Assembly (NCBI RefSeq): GCF_018968705.1
Contig: NZ_CP076668.1
Location: forward strand, 3,793,001 to 3,857,000
From: Pseudomonas lijiangensis
Lineage (GTDB): Bacteria > Pseudomonadota > Gammaproteobacteria > Pseudomonadales > Pseudomonadaceae
Length of the DNA stretch: 64,000 nt
Direction: 5' to 3'
In this document: piece after piece, positions 36,624 through 46,742 of the stretch
How the letters are laid out: every line of letters starts with the position of its first letter
How positions within the stretch are numbered: position 1 is the first letter of the stretch
Program-made: the position numbers and the translations under genes
Notes under the pieces: generated by a model
What the model saw: only the letters and a program-made list of their open reading frames with translations
Databases searched by the model: none
What the model was told of the DNA's origin: nothing

Positions 36624-37811
36624 CTATTTGTCAGGACTGTCGATAGTTAAGGCCTGCTGCGCCGTGATGCTACTGGCCAGTGGCTGGCTGCGGCCGATCC
36701 ACTCACCCGTGGTTGGCTGCCCTGCACGGGACACCCGTGCAACCAGTTGGACTTGCGCAAAGTTCGACAGTTTCAGTTGCGGCATCATTGCGTCGGAATC
36801 ACCCAGTTCGACCTGCGCAGGCAGGTCGGCCACGGTGATGCGTTTGACCGCCAGAGGTGCCGGTGGGCCATTCACGGCGCGGGCAAAGATGAACACGCTG
36901 TCACCCGGTTGGACACTGGCCTTGAGCGCAGGTGCCAGATCCACACGCACCTTGATGCGCGCAGCATCAGCCACGACGGGAACCGCTTTGATCCCGAGGT
37001 TTTCACGGGCGCGGGCAATGCCGCCTTCCAGTGCCGGACGGGACGGGTCCTGTGGGGGCAATACGCTCAGCAAACGCGTCCAGTAATCCACCGCGATCTG
37101 ATAACGCTCGCTTTCATAGGCTGCGATACCCAGCAACCCGAGGCTGGTGGCTTCTCGCGGATCGGCCTTGAGGGCTTCGTCGGTAAGGGCCTGGACCTGA
37201 GGGGTAAATTGCTTGTTGCTGGCGAAATACAGCGCCTGAGCCCATTGCCCCAACAGTTCCGGCTGACGTCCGGCCAGGGCCACGGCGCGCTCGAGCATTT
37301 TCGCGGCATCGCCCGGACGCTCCTGGGCCATGTAGCTGCGGGCCAGGAAGTAGAACCCTTCGGCAGAGTCCGGCTGGGCTTCGACAGTGCGCTCCAGGCG
37401 GCGGGTCATGTCTGCCAGGGACGTCGGCGGCTGGGAGAACTCACGGGCCAGTTCGACCTTGTCGCTGGCCCCGTAATGCAGGTACAACCCCAGACCAAGA
37501 GCAGGCACCAGTACCGCCGCAAGCAAGGGCATGGCTTTGCCCAGACGCGTATTGCGCACAGGGCCCGTGTCTTCGGTATCGGCCAGCAATTCCCGAGCAG
37601 CCTCGGCACGACCGCTCTGCATCTGCGCGGCCGACAACACGCCCTCCTCCTGCTGGCCTTGCAACTCGGCCACGCGCTCCTGATACAGGGCGACGTTAAG
37701 GGCCGTGCGATCCTCTTCCGGTTGCACATGACGACCGCGCAGGACCGGGATCAACAAGAAACTCAGGGCCACCAGCAACAGCAGGCCGGCTGCCATCCAG
37801 AAATCGATCAT
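36624..37811 (-). CDS. ccmI: Cytochrome c maturation protein CcmI
   Basis: 395 aa. N-terminal membrane helix, a cytoplasmic Leu/Arg-rich loop ([20 protein letters not shown]), second helix about 95-112, then TPR repeats (about 120-270) and a C-terminal beta domain. CcmI binds the apocytochrome C-terminus and hands it to CcmFH. This is the long CycH-type form. Overlaps ccmH by 4 bases; last Ccm gene of the operon. Confidence 0.93.
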   Translation of the reverse strand: MIDFWMAAGLLLLVALSFLLIPVLRGRHVQPEEDRTALNVALYQERVAELQGQQEEGVLSAAQMQSGRAEAARELLADTEDTGPVRNTRLGKAMPLLAAVLVPALGLGLYLHYGASDKVELAREFSQPPTSLADMTRRLERTVEAQPDSAEGFYFLARSYMAQERPGDAAKMLERAVALAGRQPELLGQWAQALYFASNKQFTPQVQALTDEALKADPREATSLGLLGIAAYESERYQIAVDYWTRLLSVLPPQDPSRPALEGGIARARENLGIKAVPVVADAARIKVRVDLAPALKASVQPGDSVFIFARAVNGPPAPLAVKRITVADLPAQVELGDSDAMMPQLKLSNFAQVQLVARVSRAGQPTTGEWIGRSQPLASSITAQQALTIDSPDK

Positions 37812-38278
37812 TCTCGGTTTTTATCCAACAGGTGGGCGAGGCGCTGACGCTCCTCGTCGGAAAGAACATCGGCTTCTTCGCGTTGCTCACTGCGACGACG
37901 ACCAACAATAACGCCAATCACGACCAGCCCCACAAGCAGCAACCCGGCCGGGCCGAACCAGAGCAGCCAGGTGCGTGAGCTCAGTTGCGGGTTGTAGCGC
38001 ACGAATTCGCCGTAACGATTGACCATAAACTCGATGATCTGCTGATTGCTCTGGCCTTCACCGAGCATGCGGTAGATCTCCTTGCGCAGGTCGGCAGCAA
38101 TCGGCGCGTTCGAGTCAGCGAGGTCCTGGTTCTGGCATTTGGGGCAACGCAGTTCCTTGGTCAGTTCGCTGTAGCGGGCACGCTCGGCTTCGTCGCGAAA
38201 CTGATAGGCATCGATGGCTGCCTGGGCAAAACCGGCCAAGCCCAGGCTCAGTACAACAACAGTCAACCAGCGCTTCAT
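37808..38278 (-). CDS. ccmH: Cytochrome c maturation protein CcmH
   Basis: 156 aa. Signal peptide (cut near residue 20), the redox motif LRCPKCQNQ (about 43-51) that reduces the apocytochrome CxxCH, and one C-terminal membrane helix ([20 protein letters not shown]). Works with CcmF and CcmG. ATGA overlaps with both neighbours. Confidence 0.95.
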   Translation of the reverse strand: MKRWLTVVVLSLGLAGFAQAAIDAYQFRDEAERARYSELTKELRCPKCQNQDLADSNAPIAADLRKEIYRMLGEGQSNQQIIEFMVNRYGEFVRYNPQLSSRTWLLWFGPAGLLLVGLVVIGVIVGRRRSEQREEADVLSDEERQRLAHLLDKNRE

Positions 38279-38811
38279 GGTCTGGCCTCATCGACCAGCG
38301 CCTGATACAGCCCGGCCAGTTTTTCACGCCAGACCGTCTCGTCGATCACCCCGACGTATTTGTGGCGGATGATGCCCTTGCTGTCGATCAGGAAGGTTTC
38401 CGGCGCGCCATAGACGCCCAGGTTCACGCCCAGAGTGCCCGCTTCATCGCGGATATTGAGCTGATAGGGATTGTGGAAATCCTTGAGCCACTTGATGGCG
38501 TCGGCGTTCACATCCTTGTAGTTGATGCCGTAGATCACCACGCCTTGCTGCATCAGTTTGTTGAGCACCGGGTGCTCGACCCGGCAGGCGATGCACCAGG
38601 TTCCCCAGACGTTCACCAGTGCCGGTTTGCCCAGCAGGTCGGCGCGGGTCAGGACCTTGTCACTCTCGACCTGCGGCAGAGAGAACTCGGGGAACGGCTT
38701 GTCGATCAGCGCCGAGGGCAGTTCGGCAGGGTCCAGGTACAGACCGCGATAGAGAAACACTGCGACAACCAGAAAGATTGCCAGTGGCAGCACCATGATC
38801 CAACGCTTCAT
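38275..38811 (-). CDS. ccmG: Thiol:disulfide interchange protein CcmG/DsbE
   Basis: 178 aa. N-terminal membrane anchor and thioredoxin fold with the active site WGTWCIACRVEHP (CIAC) and the conserved GVYGAPETFLID cis-proline segment. Membrane-tethered periplasmic reductant for CcmH and apocytochrome. Overlaps ccmF and ccmH by 4 bases each. Confidence 0.95.
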   Translation of the reverse strand: MKRWIMVLPLAIFLVVAVFLYRGLYLDPAELPSALIDKPFPEFSLPQVESDKVLTRADLLGKPALVNVWGTWCIACRVEHPVLNKLMQQGVVIYGINYKDVNADAIKWLKDFHNPYQLNIRDEAGTLGVNLGVYGAPETFLIDSKGIIRHKYVGVIDETVWREKLAGLYQALVDEARP

Positions 38812-40781
38812 ACCGCTGCTCCCGTCATGCCCAGCGCGTCACTCACTTTGTTTTTGACCTTGACCCGGTAGCGCCTGTCCATGGCCGCCAGAATGCCACC
38901 AAGACCGGTCAGCAGGCCGCCGAACCAGATCCAGCGCACGAACGGTTTGACGTGGACACGTACTGCCCAGGCGCCATTACCCAGGGGTTCCCCGAGGGCG
39001 ACATACAGGTCGCGGGTCACACCGGCATCAATGCCGGCCTCGGTCATCATCGATTGCTGAACGGTGTAGAGGCGTTTTTCCGGATGCAGCACCGAGATCA
39101 CTTTGCCGTCCTGCAAGACCCGCACGGTGCCGCGATCGGAGGTGAAGTTCGGCCCTTCGTAATGCCTGGCTCCCTCGAACACGAACTGATAGCCGCCCAG
39201 TTCGGTGGATTCGCCGGGTGCCAGACGCAGATCCCGCTCGGCACTGTTCTGGCTCGACAGCACGACACCCAGGGCGCAGACCGCAATTCCGATGTGAGCG
39301 AGCTGCATGCCCCAGTAACTGCGGGTCAGGCCGCGAGCGCCCTTGAGCAAGCCTTTGTGACGAGTCTTGTCCAGCAGGTCGCGAACGCCCGCCAGCAGCA
39401 CCCAGGCCGCCAGCATGAACGTCGCCATCACCGCCCAGTGGAAATCACCCAGCACAAGACCGGCGATAACCGCCAGAATCGCACTGCCGATCAGCACCGG
39501 CGCCAGCATGCTTACCAGCCATTTGAGTGGCGTGTCTTTCCAGCGCACCAGCACGCCGACCGCCATCACCACCATCAGCAGCCCCATCAGTGGCACGAAC
39601 AGCGCATTGAAGTACGGCGGGCCGACGGACATCTTGGCGCCGCTCACGGCATCGAGCACCAGCGGATAGAGCGTGCCGAGCAGAATCATGGAGGCCGCGA
39701 CGACCAGCACCAGGTTATTGCCCAGCAGCAGCGTCTCTCGGGACCACAGGCCAAAGCCCACCTGGCTTTTCACCACCGGGGCACGAACAGCAAACAGCGT
39801 CAGCGAGCCGCCGACCACCACCAGCAGGAAGATCAGAATGAACACGCCACGCTCGGGATCGGAGGCGAAGGCATGCACGGAGGTCAGCACGCCTGAACGC
39901 ACCAGGAAGGTCCCCAGCAGGCTCAGGGAAAACGCTGCAATGGCCAGCAATACCGTCCAGCTTTTGAATACGCCGCGCTTTTCGGTGACTGCCAGCGAGT
40001 GAATCAGCGCCGTGCCCACCAGCCAGGGCATGAAGGAGGCATTTTCTACCGGGTCCCAGAACCACCAGCCGCCCCAACCCAGTTCGTAATAGGCCCACCA
40101 GGAGCCCAGGGTGATGCCAATCCCCAGAAACGCCCAGGCGACGATGGTCCAGGGCCGCGACCAGCGTGCCCAGGCCGCATCCAGACGCCCGCCCAGCAAA
40201 GCGGCGATGGCAAAGGCGAAGGCCACCGAGAAACCGACATAGCCCATGTACAGCATCGGCGGATGCACGATCAGGCCGATGTCCTGCAACAACGGGTTGA
40301 GATCCCGGCCATTGGCCGGAACCTGGGGCAGGATGCGCGAGAACGGGTTGGAGGTCAGGATCAGGAACGACAGAAAGCCGACGCTGATCATGCCCATCAC
40401 TGCCAGCACCCGGGCCAGCATGATCTGTGGCAATTGCCGGGAGAAGACCGATACGGCAAAGGTCCATCCGCTGAGGATCAAGGCCCAGAGCAGCAAGGAA
40501 CCTTCATGGGCACCCCAGACAGCGCTGAACTTGTAGTACCAGGGCAAGGCGCTGTTGGAGTTCTGCGCAACGTAGGCCACTGAAAAATCGTCGACCATGA
40601 AGGCATACGTCAGGCAGCCGAACGCGAAGACCAGAAAGCTGAATTGCCCCCAGGCCGCGGGACGCGCCAGGCCCATCCACAGCCGGTCGCCTCGCCAGGC
40701 ACCCAGCAGCGGCACGATAGCCTGCACGACTGACAGGCACAGCGCCAGAATCATGGCCAGATGGCCGAGTTCAGGAATCAT
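38808..40781 (-). CDS. ccmF: Haem lyase subunit CcmF
   Basis: 657 aa, about 15 membrane helices. The WWD haem-handling motif GWGGWWFWDPVENASFMPWL is near residue 235, with conserved periplasmic histidines. Attaches haem from CcmE to apocytochrome c together with CcmH/CcmI. The ATG at 40781 is 3 bases after the ccmE stop. Confidence 0.96.
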   Translation of the reverse strand: MIPELGHLAMILALCLSVVQAIVPLLGAWRGDRLWMGLARPAAWGQFSFLVFAFGCLTYAFMVDDFSVAYVAQNSNSALPWYYKFSAVWGAHEGSLLLWALILSGWTFAVSVFSRQLPQIMLARVLAVMGMISVGFLSFLILTSNPFSRILPQVPANGRDLNPLLQDIGLIVHPPMLYMGYVGFSVAFAFAIAALLGGRLDAAWARWSRPWTIVAWAFLGIGITLGSWWAYYELGWGGWWFWDPVENASFMPWLVGTALIHSLAVTEKRGVFKSWTVLLAIAAFSLSLLGTFLVRSGVLTSVHAFASDPERGVFILIFLLVVVGGSLTLFAVRAPVVKSQVGFGLWSRETLLLGNNLVLVVAASMILLGTLYPLVLDAVSGAKMSVGPPYFNALFVPLMGLLMVVMAVGVLVRWKDTPLKWLVSMLAPVLIGSAILAVIAGLVLGDFHWAVMATFMLAAWVLLAGVRDLLDKTRHKGLLKGARGLTRSYWGMQLAHIGIAVCALGVVLSSQNSAERDLRLAPGESTELGGYQFVFEGARHYEGPNFTSDRGTVRVLQDGKVISVLHPEKRLYTVQQSMMTEAGIDAGVTRDLYVALGEPLGNGAWAVRVHVKPFVRWIWFGGLLTGLGGILAAMDRRYRVKVKNKVSDALGMTGAAV

Positions 40782-40784
40782 GAC

Positions 40785-41252
40785 TCAACCCTGCTTGGAT
40801 GGTGTGGGAGATGGAGCCGGAGCGGACTGGCCGCTTTCCTGCAGCGCCTTGGTCACTTCGGGCGGCATGTACTTTTCGTCATGCTTGGCCAGCACTTCAT
40901 CGGCGACCACGACGCCTTCGGCATTGAGTTTGCCCAGCGCGACAATGCCCTGCCCTTCACGGAACAGATCCGGCAGGATGCCACGGTAGGTGATGGTCAC
41001 CGACTTGCTGAAATCGGTGACCACAAAGCGCACATCCAGCGAGTCGGCCGAACGTTGCAGCGAGCCCTTCGCTACCATTCCGCCTGCCCGGATGCGCGTG
41101 TCCAGCGGCGCTTCGCCGTTGGCGATCTGGGTCGGGGTGTAAAACAGGTTGATGTTTTCCTTCAGGGCGCTGAGCGCCAGGGCCAGGGCAATCCCGACCC
41201 CGGCCAGTATCGCGAGGATGATCAACAGACGCTTTTTGCGCAGCGGGTTCAC
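40785..41252 (-). CDS. ccmE: Haem chaperone CcmE
   Basis: 155 aa. One N-terminal membrane anchor ([20 protein letters not shown]), OB-fold beta domain, and the haem-binding histidine in [13 protein letters not shown] (about 125-135). Takes haem from CcmC and delivers it to CcmF. The Pro/Ser-rich tail ([12 protein letters not shown]) is flexible. Overlaps ccmD by 4 bases. Confidence 0.95.
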   Translation of the reverse strand: MNPLRKKRLLIILAILAGVGIALALALSALKENINLFYTPTQIANGEAPLDTRIRAGGMVAKGSLQRSADSLDVRFVVTDFSKSVTITYRGILPDLFREGQGIVALGKLNAEGVVVADEVLAKHDEKYMPPEVTKALQESGQSAPAPSPTPSKQG

Positions 41253-41425
41253 TTCTTGCTCTCCCAGCGCAGACGACGCGCCTCTTGTTGCAGGTAACGC
41301 CGACGCGCCAGCAACGGCAGCGCCACGTTGAGAATCAGCACGAACAGGCAGATACCGTAAGCCGACCAGACGAACAGGCCATGACGGCCCATGGCCAGAA
41401 AATCAGCGAATGACTCGAAACTCAC
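41249..41425 (-). CDS. ccmD: Haem exporter subunit CcmD
   Basis: 58 aa from a GTG at 41425 that overlaps the ccmC stop (GTGA). One membrane helix ([20 protein letters not shown]) followed by a basic tail ([14 protein letters not shown]), as in all CcmD. Holds the CcmABC-CcmE complex together. The longer in-frame version to 41494 would lie inside ccmC. Confidence 0.9.
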   Translation of the reverse strand: MSFESFADFLAMGRHGLFVWSAYGICLFVLILNVALPLLARRRYLQQEARRLRWESKK

Positions 41426-42231
41426 TGTGCGCCTCCGCTGTTTGAAGAGGTCGGACTCTGACCCAGGCTGTTGAGGATTTCGGCTTTCACCCAACTGGTC
41501 CGCGACTCGCGCTTGAGCACTTCAAGGCGCATGCGCACCAGCAGGACCGCCCCGAAGAAGCAGTAGAAACCCAGAGTGGTGAACAGCAACGGCAGCCACA
41601 TTTCAGCAGGCATGGCCGGCTTTTCGGTGAGGGTGAAGGTCGCGCCCTGATGCAGGGTGTTCCACCATTCCACCGAGTATTTGATGATCGGGATGTTCAC
41701 GACCCCGACGATGGCCAGCACCGCACAGGCCTTGGCGGCGCTGTCACGGTTGGTGATGGCGTTGCCCAGGGCAATCAGGCCGAAGTACAGGAACAGCAGA
41801 ATCAGCATGGACGTCAGCCGCGCATCCCACACCCACCACGAGCCCCAGGTCGGCTTGCCCCAGATGGCGCCGGTGACCAGTGCCAGAGCAGTCATCCAGG
41901 CACCGATGGGCGCGGCGCTTTGCAGGGCGACGTCGGCCAGTTTCATCTTCCAGACCAGACCGACCACGCCACAGACCGCAAGCATCACGTAGCAGGACTG
42001 GGCCAGCATGGCAGAAGGCACATGAATGTAGATGATGCGAAAGCTGTTGCCCTGCTGATAGTCAGGCGGCGCAAAGGCCAGGCCCCAGACCGTGCCGGTG
42101 CCGATCAGCAGCACGGCGGCAATGCTCAGCCAGGGCAGCAGGCGCCCACTGATGCCGTAGAACCACTTCGGAGAACCAAGCTTGTGAAACCAGGCCCAAC
42201 TGATGCTGTTTTTCATCACGCTGCTTTTCAT
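41422..42231 (-). CDS. ccmC: Haem exporter subunit CcmC
   Basis: 269 aa from the ATG at 42231; a second ATG at 42216 is also possible and matches the usual CcmC start more closely. Six helices with the WWD motif ([15 protein letters not shown]) that presents haem to CcmE, and flanking histidines. The gap of 57 bases from ccmB is the largest inside the operon. Confidence 0.93.
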   Translation of the reverse strand: MKSSVMKNSISWAWFHKLGSPKWFYGISGRLLPWLSIAAVLLIGTGTVWGLAFAPPDYQQGNSFRIIYIHVPSAMLAQSCYVMLAVCGVVGLVWKMKLADVALQSAAPIGAWMTALALVTGAIWGKPTWGSWWVWDARLTSMLILLFLYFGLIALGNAITNRDSAAKACAVLAIVGVVNIPIIKYSVEWWNTLHQGATFTLTEKPAMPAEMWLPLLFTTLGFYCFFGAVLLVRMRLEVLKRESRTSWVKAEILNSLGQSPTSSNSGGAQ

Positions 42232-42288
42232 CACGGTGCATTCCGGGTTTTTACTGATGGCCAGCCTTTGCCAGCCTCAGAACCTCAA

Positions 42289-42960
42289 TTATTCGCCGAC
42301 GCTGATCTTCAGGCCTGCGGCTATTGCAAAGGGTGTCAGGGTTACAGCCAAAGCGGTCAGGCTGCCAAGCCAGAGTAGATAACCGGTTGCCGGCATGCCT
42401 TGCAGGGCCGCTTGCAAGGCGCCACTGCCCAGGATCAGCACCGGGATATACAACGGCAGGATCAACAGCGCCAGCAGCAGGCCGCCACGCTTCAAACCGA
42501 CGGTCAGCGCTGCACCGACGGCGCCCAGCAGGCTCAGCACCGGTGTCCCCAGCAACAGGGAAAACAGCAGGACCGGCAGGCATTGAGTGGGCAGACCGAG
42601 CATGAGTGCCAGCAACGGTGCCAACAATACCAGTGCCAGCCCGGAAAAAACCCAGTGTGCCAGTACTTTGGCCAGTACCAGAAGCGCCAGAGGGTGTGGC
42701 GAAAGGACCCACTGCTCCAGTGATCCGTCCTCGAAATCACTGCGGAACAGCCCGTCCAGCGAGAGCAGGACCGATAAAAGCGCCGCGACCCAGAGCAACC
42801 CTGGCGACAAGGTTTGCAACAATTGAGTCTGTGGGCCGACCGCCAGAGGGAACAATGCAATCACGATAGCGAAAAAGACCAATGGGTTGAGCAGCTCCGC
42901 CGGGCGACGCACAAGCAGTCGCGCCTCACGGGCCAGCAGCAGGGTAAATACATTGCTCAT
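42289..42960 (-). CDS. ccmB: Haem exporter permease CcmB
   Basis: 223 aa, six hydrophobic helices and the typical start [20 protein letters not shown]. Membrane part of the CcmAB ATPase that releases holo-CcmE. The ATG at 42960 overlaps the ccmA stop by 4 bases. Confidence 0.94.
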   Translation of the reverse strand: MSNVFTLLLAREARLLVRRPAELLNPLVFFAIVIALFPLAVGPQTQLLQTLSPGLLWVAALLSVLLSLDGLFRSDFEDGSLEQWVLSPHPLALLVLAKVLAHWVFSGLALVLLAPLLALMLGLPTQCLPVLLFSLLLGTPVLSLLGAVGAALTVGLKRGGLLLALLILPLYIPVLILGSGALQAALQGMPATGYLLWLGSLTALAVTLTPFAIAAGLKISVGE

Positions 42961-43598
42961 ACCGACCACTGTCCCAGATCAATATCCCTGTAACCCGCAG
43001 GCATGCGGCTCAGTGTGTGGTGGGTGGTCATGACGATCATTCCGCCTTGTTCGCAGTGTTGGGCCAGATGGTTTTCCAGTTGCGCGACACCCTGCTTGTC
43101 CAGGGCGGTGAAAGGCTCATCGAGAATCCAGATCGGTGGCGCCGCCAGATACAGGCGCGCCAGTGCGACTCGGCGTTGCTGACCAGCGGACAGGGTATGG
43201 CACGGCACGTCCTCGAAACCCTGCAACCCCACGGCATCGAGCGCCTGCCAGATATCAGGCGCCTGCACCGGCTGATGCAGGGCACAGAGCCAGCTGAGGT
43301 TTTCTGCCGGTGTCAGCAGATCCTTGATCCCGGCAGCATGGCCGATCCACAGCAGGTTGCGGGCAAGCTCGGCACGCTGACCTTCAAGGGGCTGGCCATT
43401 GAGGCGGACTTCTCCGGTTGTGGGCTGCATCAGGCCGGACAACAACCTGAGGAGGCTGGTCTTGCCACTGCCATTGGGACCGCTGATCTGCACCATGTCG
43501 CCCGTTTCGAGGCGCAATTCAAGGTTCTCGAACAGCATGCGCCAGTCGCGTTCGCAGGACAGACTTGTCGCTTCCAGAAGAGGTGTCGCCAGGGTCAT
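42957..43598 (-). CDS. ccmA: Haem exporter ATP-binding protein CcmA
   Basis: 213 aa. Walker [12 protein letters not shown] (about 38-48), ABC signature [14 protein letters not shown], Walker [13 protein letters not shown]. First gene of the nine-gene ccm operon. The ATG at 43598 is preceded by GGAAG; codons further upstream in the same frame to 43649 do not resemble the family. Confidence 0.94.
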   Translation of the reverse strand: MTLATPLLEATSLSCERDWRMLFENLELRLETGDMVQISGPNGSGKTSLLRLLSGLMQPTTGEVRLNGQPLEGQRAELARNLLWIGHAAGIKDLLTPAENLSWLCALHQPVQAPDIWQALDAVGLQGFEDVPCHTLSAGQQRRVALARLYLAAPPIWILDEPFTALDKQGVAQLENHLAQHCEQGGMIVMTTHHTLSRMPAGYRDIDLGQWSV

Positions 43599-43733
43599 CG
43601 AGGGCTTCCAGCATGGCATTGGCACGTCGAGGGACAACGTACAGGACACGGACAGAGAAAGGGAGGGTTCAAGTCGGCATTGAAACAGCCGTTACATTGG
43701 TGCAACTTTATCTCCGGGCCATGCGTGGCCGAC

Positions 43734-43760
43734 ATTATACATGTGTGTCCTGATACCAAG
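43734..43760 (-). promoter_or_regulatory. Predicted ccm promoter
   Basis: On the minus strand a perfect TATAAT (43739-43734) lies about 135 bases upstream of ccmA, with a TTGGTA-like upstream element at short spacing (14 bases) and a TG just before the -10, which may compensate. Confidence 0.4.
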
Positions 43761-43787
43761 AGGGCAACTTCCACAGGTCGAGATTCA

Positions 43788-45368
43788 ATGACGGGTGATA
43801 TCACCAGCGTTCCTGCCGCGGCACCGACTACCGCCCTGTTGAAGGCAACGGTGACTCAGGCGCAGGTCCTGACCTTGCTGCAAGCGGCAGAAAATCTGGT
43901 GCCCGAAGGCCAGACTGCCGAAGCCGAGGTGCTGACCCTCAAACAGGTCAACCAGCAATTCCAGTTACTGCTCAGGCTGGCACTGAGCAATGGTAGCCAG
44001 ACCAACCTGCCGGTCAACAGCAGCCTCCCCTTCACGCCAGGCACCACCCTGCAAGTGGCTCAAGCATCGCCCAATGAACTGACGCTGACCTTGCAGCAGA
44101 TCAACAATGCGTTGAAAAACTCGCAGACCAGCATCGATCTCAAACAATTACCGGTGGGCTCCCTGCTGCAAGGCAAGGTCATGACCAGCCAGGTCGTCAA
44201 TCAACTGGCCGGAGCACAGAGCTATCGCTCGATCGTGATGCTGCTCAATACCGCTCAGGCCGGCACTATCCTGACCATCGAGAGCCCCAAGCCGCTGACT
44301 GTCGGCAGCCTGCTCAGCGCCCAGGTGCAGGGCAACCAGTCGTTGAACTTCGTGCCCCTGCCCGGCCGCCTCGATCAACTGGCGGTCGCGCAGCAACTGG
44401 CCACCCAGCAGAATCGCCAGGGCTCGCTGGAAAACCTGATTGCCGCCCTGCAGAACCTGCCGCGCTCCAACCCTTCGATTCCGGCGCCATTGCAGGCCAG
44501 CATCAACCAGATACTGGCCAGCATTCCCGATATCGAGCAGATGAGAACGCCGGGCAATGTCGCCCAGGCCCTCAATTCCAGCGGCATGTTCATGGAGGCC
44601 AAGCTGCTGGCGGGCCTGAGCCCGTCGCTGGCGCCGGACATGAAGGCCAACCTGATGCGCCTGATCGCGCAGGTGCTGTCTGAACTGCCGGGCAATGCTT
44701 CGTACAACGCAGCGGCTGCGTCCAATATGCTGACGCGGGTCATCCCCAGCACCATCCGCAATGCCCTGGGCACGCTGGGTCTGGTAGCGCCGCGCCCGCA
44801 ACCCACCAGCTTCCCTCTCCCCTCCCGTGACGTCAGCGGCGGCGAGAAGGAAGAAGATCTGGAACTGCTGCTCAAACTGGCGGCTGCTGCGGTGTCGCGC
44901 CTGCAAAGCCATCAACTGGGCAGCCTGGAACAGACCCGGACCAATGCCGACGGCACGCAGGTCACCACCTGGCAGATGGAAGTACCGATGCGCAACGCAC
45001 ACGACATCGTGCCCTTGCAGGTCAAGATGCAGCGTGAAGAGGCGCCGGAACAGGAAACCGCCGAGGATCAGGATGGCAACGAAGTCAAAGGACCACGGGA
45101 AAAACTCTGGCGCATAGACCTGGCCTTCGATATGGAGCCACTGGGGCCTTTGCAGGTCAGTGCGCAGTTGATCAGCGGCACGCTGTCGAGCCATCTGTGG
45201 GCAGAGCGCCCCGGCAGTGCGGCCCTGATCGGCCAGGAGCTGGGTTATCTGCGGGAACGGTTGATCGCCTGCGGCCTGGCGGTGGGCGAACTGGCTTGCA
45301 GCCAGGGGGTTCCTCCACAAGGCCCGCGCACCACACTCGAACAACGCTGGATCGACGAGAACGCCTGA
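43788..45368 (+). CDS. fliK: Flagellar hook-length control protein FliK
   Basis: 526 aa. Long Gln/Leu/Ser-rich N-terminal part (about 1-370), a lysine/glutamate hinge, and the compact C-terminal hook-control domain (about 400-520: LWRIDLAFDMEPLGPLQVSA then LWAERPGSAALIGQELGYL). This domain arrangement is that of FliK, which stops hook growth by switching FlhB to filament export. The ATG at 43788 is chosen; upstream in-frame codons cross the ccm promoter. Divergent from ccmA. Pseudomonads may carry a second fliK near fliF/fliG. Confidence 0.82.
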   Translation: MTGDITSVPAAAPTTALLKATVTQAQVLTLLQAAENLVPEGQTAEAEVLTLKQVNQQFQLLLRLALSNGSQTNLPVNSSLPFTPGTTLQVAQASPNELTLTLQQINNALKNSQTSIDLKQLPVGSLLQGKVMTSQVVNQLAGAQSYRSIVMLLNTAQAGTILTIESPKPLTVGSLLSAQVQGNQSLNFVPLPGRLDQLAVAQQLATQQNRQGSLENLIAALQNLPRSNPSIPAPLQASINQILASIPDIEQMRTPGNVAQALNSSGMFMEAKLLAGLSPSLAPDMKANLMRLIAQVLSELPGNASYNAAAASNMLTRVIPSTIRNALGTLGLVAPRPQPTSFPLPSRDVSGGEKEEDLELLLKLAAAAVSRLQSHQLGSLEQTRTNADGTQVTTWQMEVPMRNAHDIVPLQVKMQREEAPEQETAEDQDGNEVKGPREKLWRIDLAFDMEPLGPLQVSAQLISGTLSSHLWAERPGSAALIGQELGYLRERLIACGLAVGELACSQGVPPQGPRTTLEQRWIDENA

Positions 45369-45688
45369 TGAGCCTACCTGACCACATGCCGCGCCAGGCG
45401 ATCGCCCTGACCTACGACGGCCAACAAGCCCCGACCCTGAGTGCCAAGGGCGACGATCAACTGGCGGAAGCGATTCTGGCGATTGCCCGGGAGCATGAAG
45501 TCCCGATCTACGAAAACGCCGAGCTGGTCAAATTGCTGGCGCGTCTGGAACTGGGTGACAGCATCCCCGAGCCGTTGTATCTGACCATCGCCGAAATCAT
45601 CGCCTTTGCCTGGCATCTCAAGGGCAAGTTCCCGGCAGGCCAGGACCCGGATGCTCCGCCGATCGAGCGGGATATCACGCCACGGTAA
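45368..45688 (+). CDS. Stand-alone FlhB C-terminal-domain-like protein
   Basis: 106 aa, aligning with the cytoplasmic part of FlhB/YscU beyond the cleavage site: QAIALTYDGQQAPTLSAKGD, IAREHEVPIYENAELVKLL and IPEPLYLTIAEIIAFAWHL. Compare the full FlhB at 60636-61772. The NPTH autocleavage motif is replaced by MPRQ, so it is like the fragment that stays after cleavage. Starts within TGATG overlapping the fliK stop, hence coupled to fliK. Such FlhX proteins can partly replace the FlhB C-terminal fragment in Salmonella-like systems. Confidence 0.85.
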   Translation: MSLPDHMPRQAIALTYDGQQAPTLSAKGDDQLAEAILAIAREHEVPIYENAELVKLLARLELGDSIPEPLYLTIAEIIAFAWHLKGKFPAGQDPDAPPIERDITPR

Positions 45689-45710
45689 ACAGCGCCGCAC
45701 TTCATACCGC

Positions 45711-45765
45711 CGTCGCGAGCAAGCTCCCTCCCACGAGTTTTGTGGGAGGGAGCTTGCTCGCGACG
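45711..45765. repeat. Perfect 24-bp inverted repeat (REP type) between convergent genes
   Basis: Arms 45711-45734 (CGTCGCGAGCAAGCTCCCTC...) and 45742-45765 are perfectly complementary around a 7-base loop. Lies between the convergent FlhB-like and DUF2802 genes and could terminate both. Confidence 0.8.
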
Positions 45766-45800
45766 GGTCAAGAAGGTATTTGCGCGAGAATCAGGAAAGG

Positions 45801-46205
45801 CTATTGATCAGCCGTATTGCGATGCAATTTGCTCATCAATTGCGCTTCGGCCTGGGTCAGGCCGCAGGATTGAGTCAGCTCATCGACACTTGCACCCATG
45901 CCGACCAGGCGTGCTGCCTGGGCGAAGGACAGCGTGGAGGGATCGCGCTGTTCGAGTGCCGTGAGCTTGTCAGGCAGCGGTGCAACCATCGCACGCAACT
46001 CATGCAGGTCCTCCCCCATGCGCACCGTGCCGTTCTGGAAGGTGTCCACACGCTTGGCCAACTCCCGGATCCGCTGGTCCCGCAAGGCACTGGCCTCATC
46101 ACGCTCAGCGTCAAGAACCCGCTGACGTTTGGTATGAGCCAGGAACATTCCCAGGGTCACGACCCAGAGAATGCCCAGGAAGACAACTGCCGCCTCAAGA
46201 ATCAA
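45801..46205 (-). CDS. DUF2802 family protein of the chemotaxis cluster
   Basis: 134 aa. One N-terminal membrane helix (VVFLGILWVVTLGMFL), a coiled-coil stretch (about 30-75), and a C-terminal helical region LSFAQAARLVGMGASVDELT, then CGLTQAEAQLMSKLH, typical of DUF2802. It follows cheW, parP and parC in polar flagellates, the same order as in Vibrio. Function unknown. It starts immediately after the cheW stop. Confidence 0.85.
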   Translation of the reverse strand: MILEAAVVFLGILWVVTLGMFLAHTKRQRVLDAERDEASALRDQRIRELAKRVDTFQNGTVRMGEDLHELRAMVAPLPDKLTALEQRDPSTLSFAQAARLVGMGASVDELTQSCGLTQAEAQLMSKLHRNTADQ

Positions 46206-46685
46206 TCAGATGTTCTCCAGCTCGGACCACTCTTCTTCGGACATCATCTTGTCCAGCTCGACCAGAATCAGCAGCTCGCCGTTCTTGTTGCAGACGCCCT
46301 GGATGAACTTGGCGGTTTCGTCGTTGCCCACGTTCGGCGCGGTTTCGACTTCGGACTGACGCAGGTAAACCACTTCCGCCACGCTGTCGACCAGAATACC
46401 GACGACCTGCTTGTCAGCTTCGATGATCACGATACGGGTGTTGTCGCTGACTTCCACCGGAGCCAGGCCGAAGCGCTGACGGGTGTCGATCACGGTCACG
46501 ACGTTACCGCGCAGGTTGATGATGCCCAGCACATAGCTTGGCGCACCCGGCACAGGAGCGATTTCGGTGTAACGCAGCACTTCCTGGACCTGCATCACGT
46601 TGATGCCGTACGACTCATTGTCCAGGCGGAAAGTCACCCACTGCAGGATAGGATCTTCGGAACCTTGTGCAGACGTCTTATTCAT
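46206..46685 (-). CDS. cheW: Chemotaxis coupling protein CheW
   Basis: 159 aa. SH3-like CheW fold with the pattern VTFRLDNESYGINVMQVQEV, IINLRGNVVTVIDTRQRFGL and VGILVDSVAEVV. Links receptors to the CheA kinase in the polar array. 57 bases downstream of parP. Confidence 0.95.
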   Translation of the reverse strand: MNKTSAQGSEDPILQWVTFRLDNESYGINVMQVQEVLRYTEIAPVPGAPSYVLGIINLRGNVVTVIDTRQRFGLAPVEVSDNTRIVIIEADKQVVGILVDSVAEVVYLRQSEVETAPNVGNDETAKFIQGVCNKNGELLILVELDKMMSEEEWSELENI

Positions 46686-46742
46686 ACCGCTAACCCCTCA
46701 CGTGTGTACTCTGCGGGCAACGCCTCTGGCGCCAACCCATGA

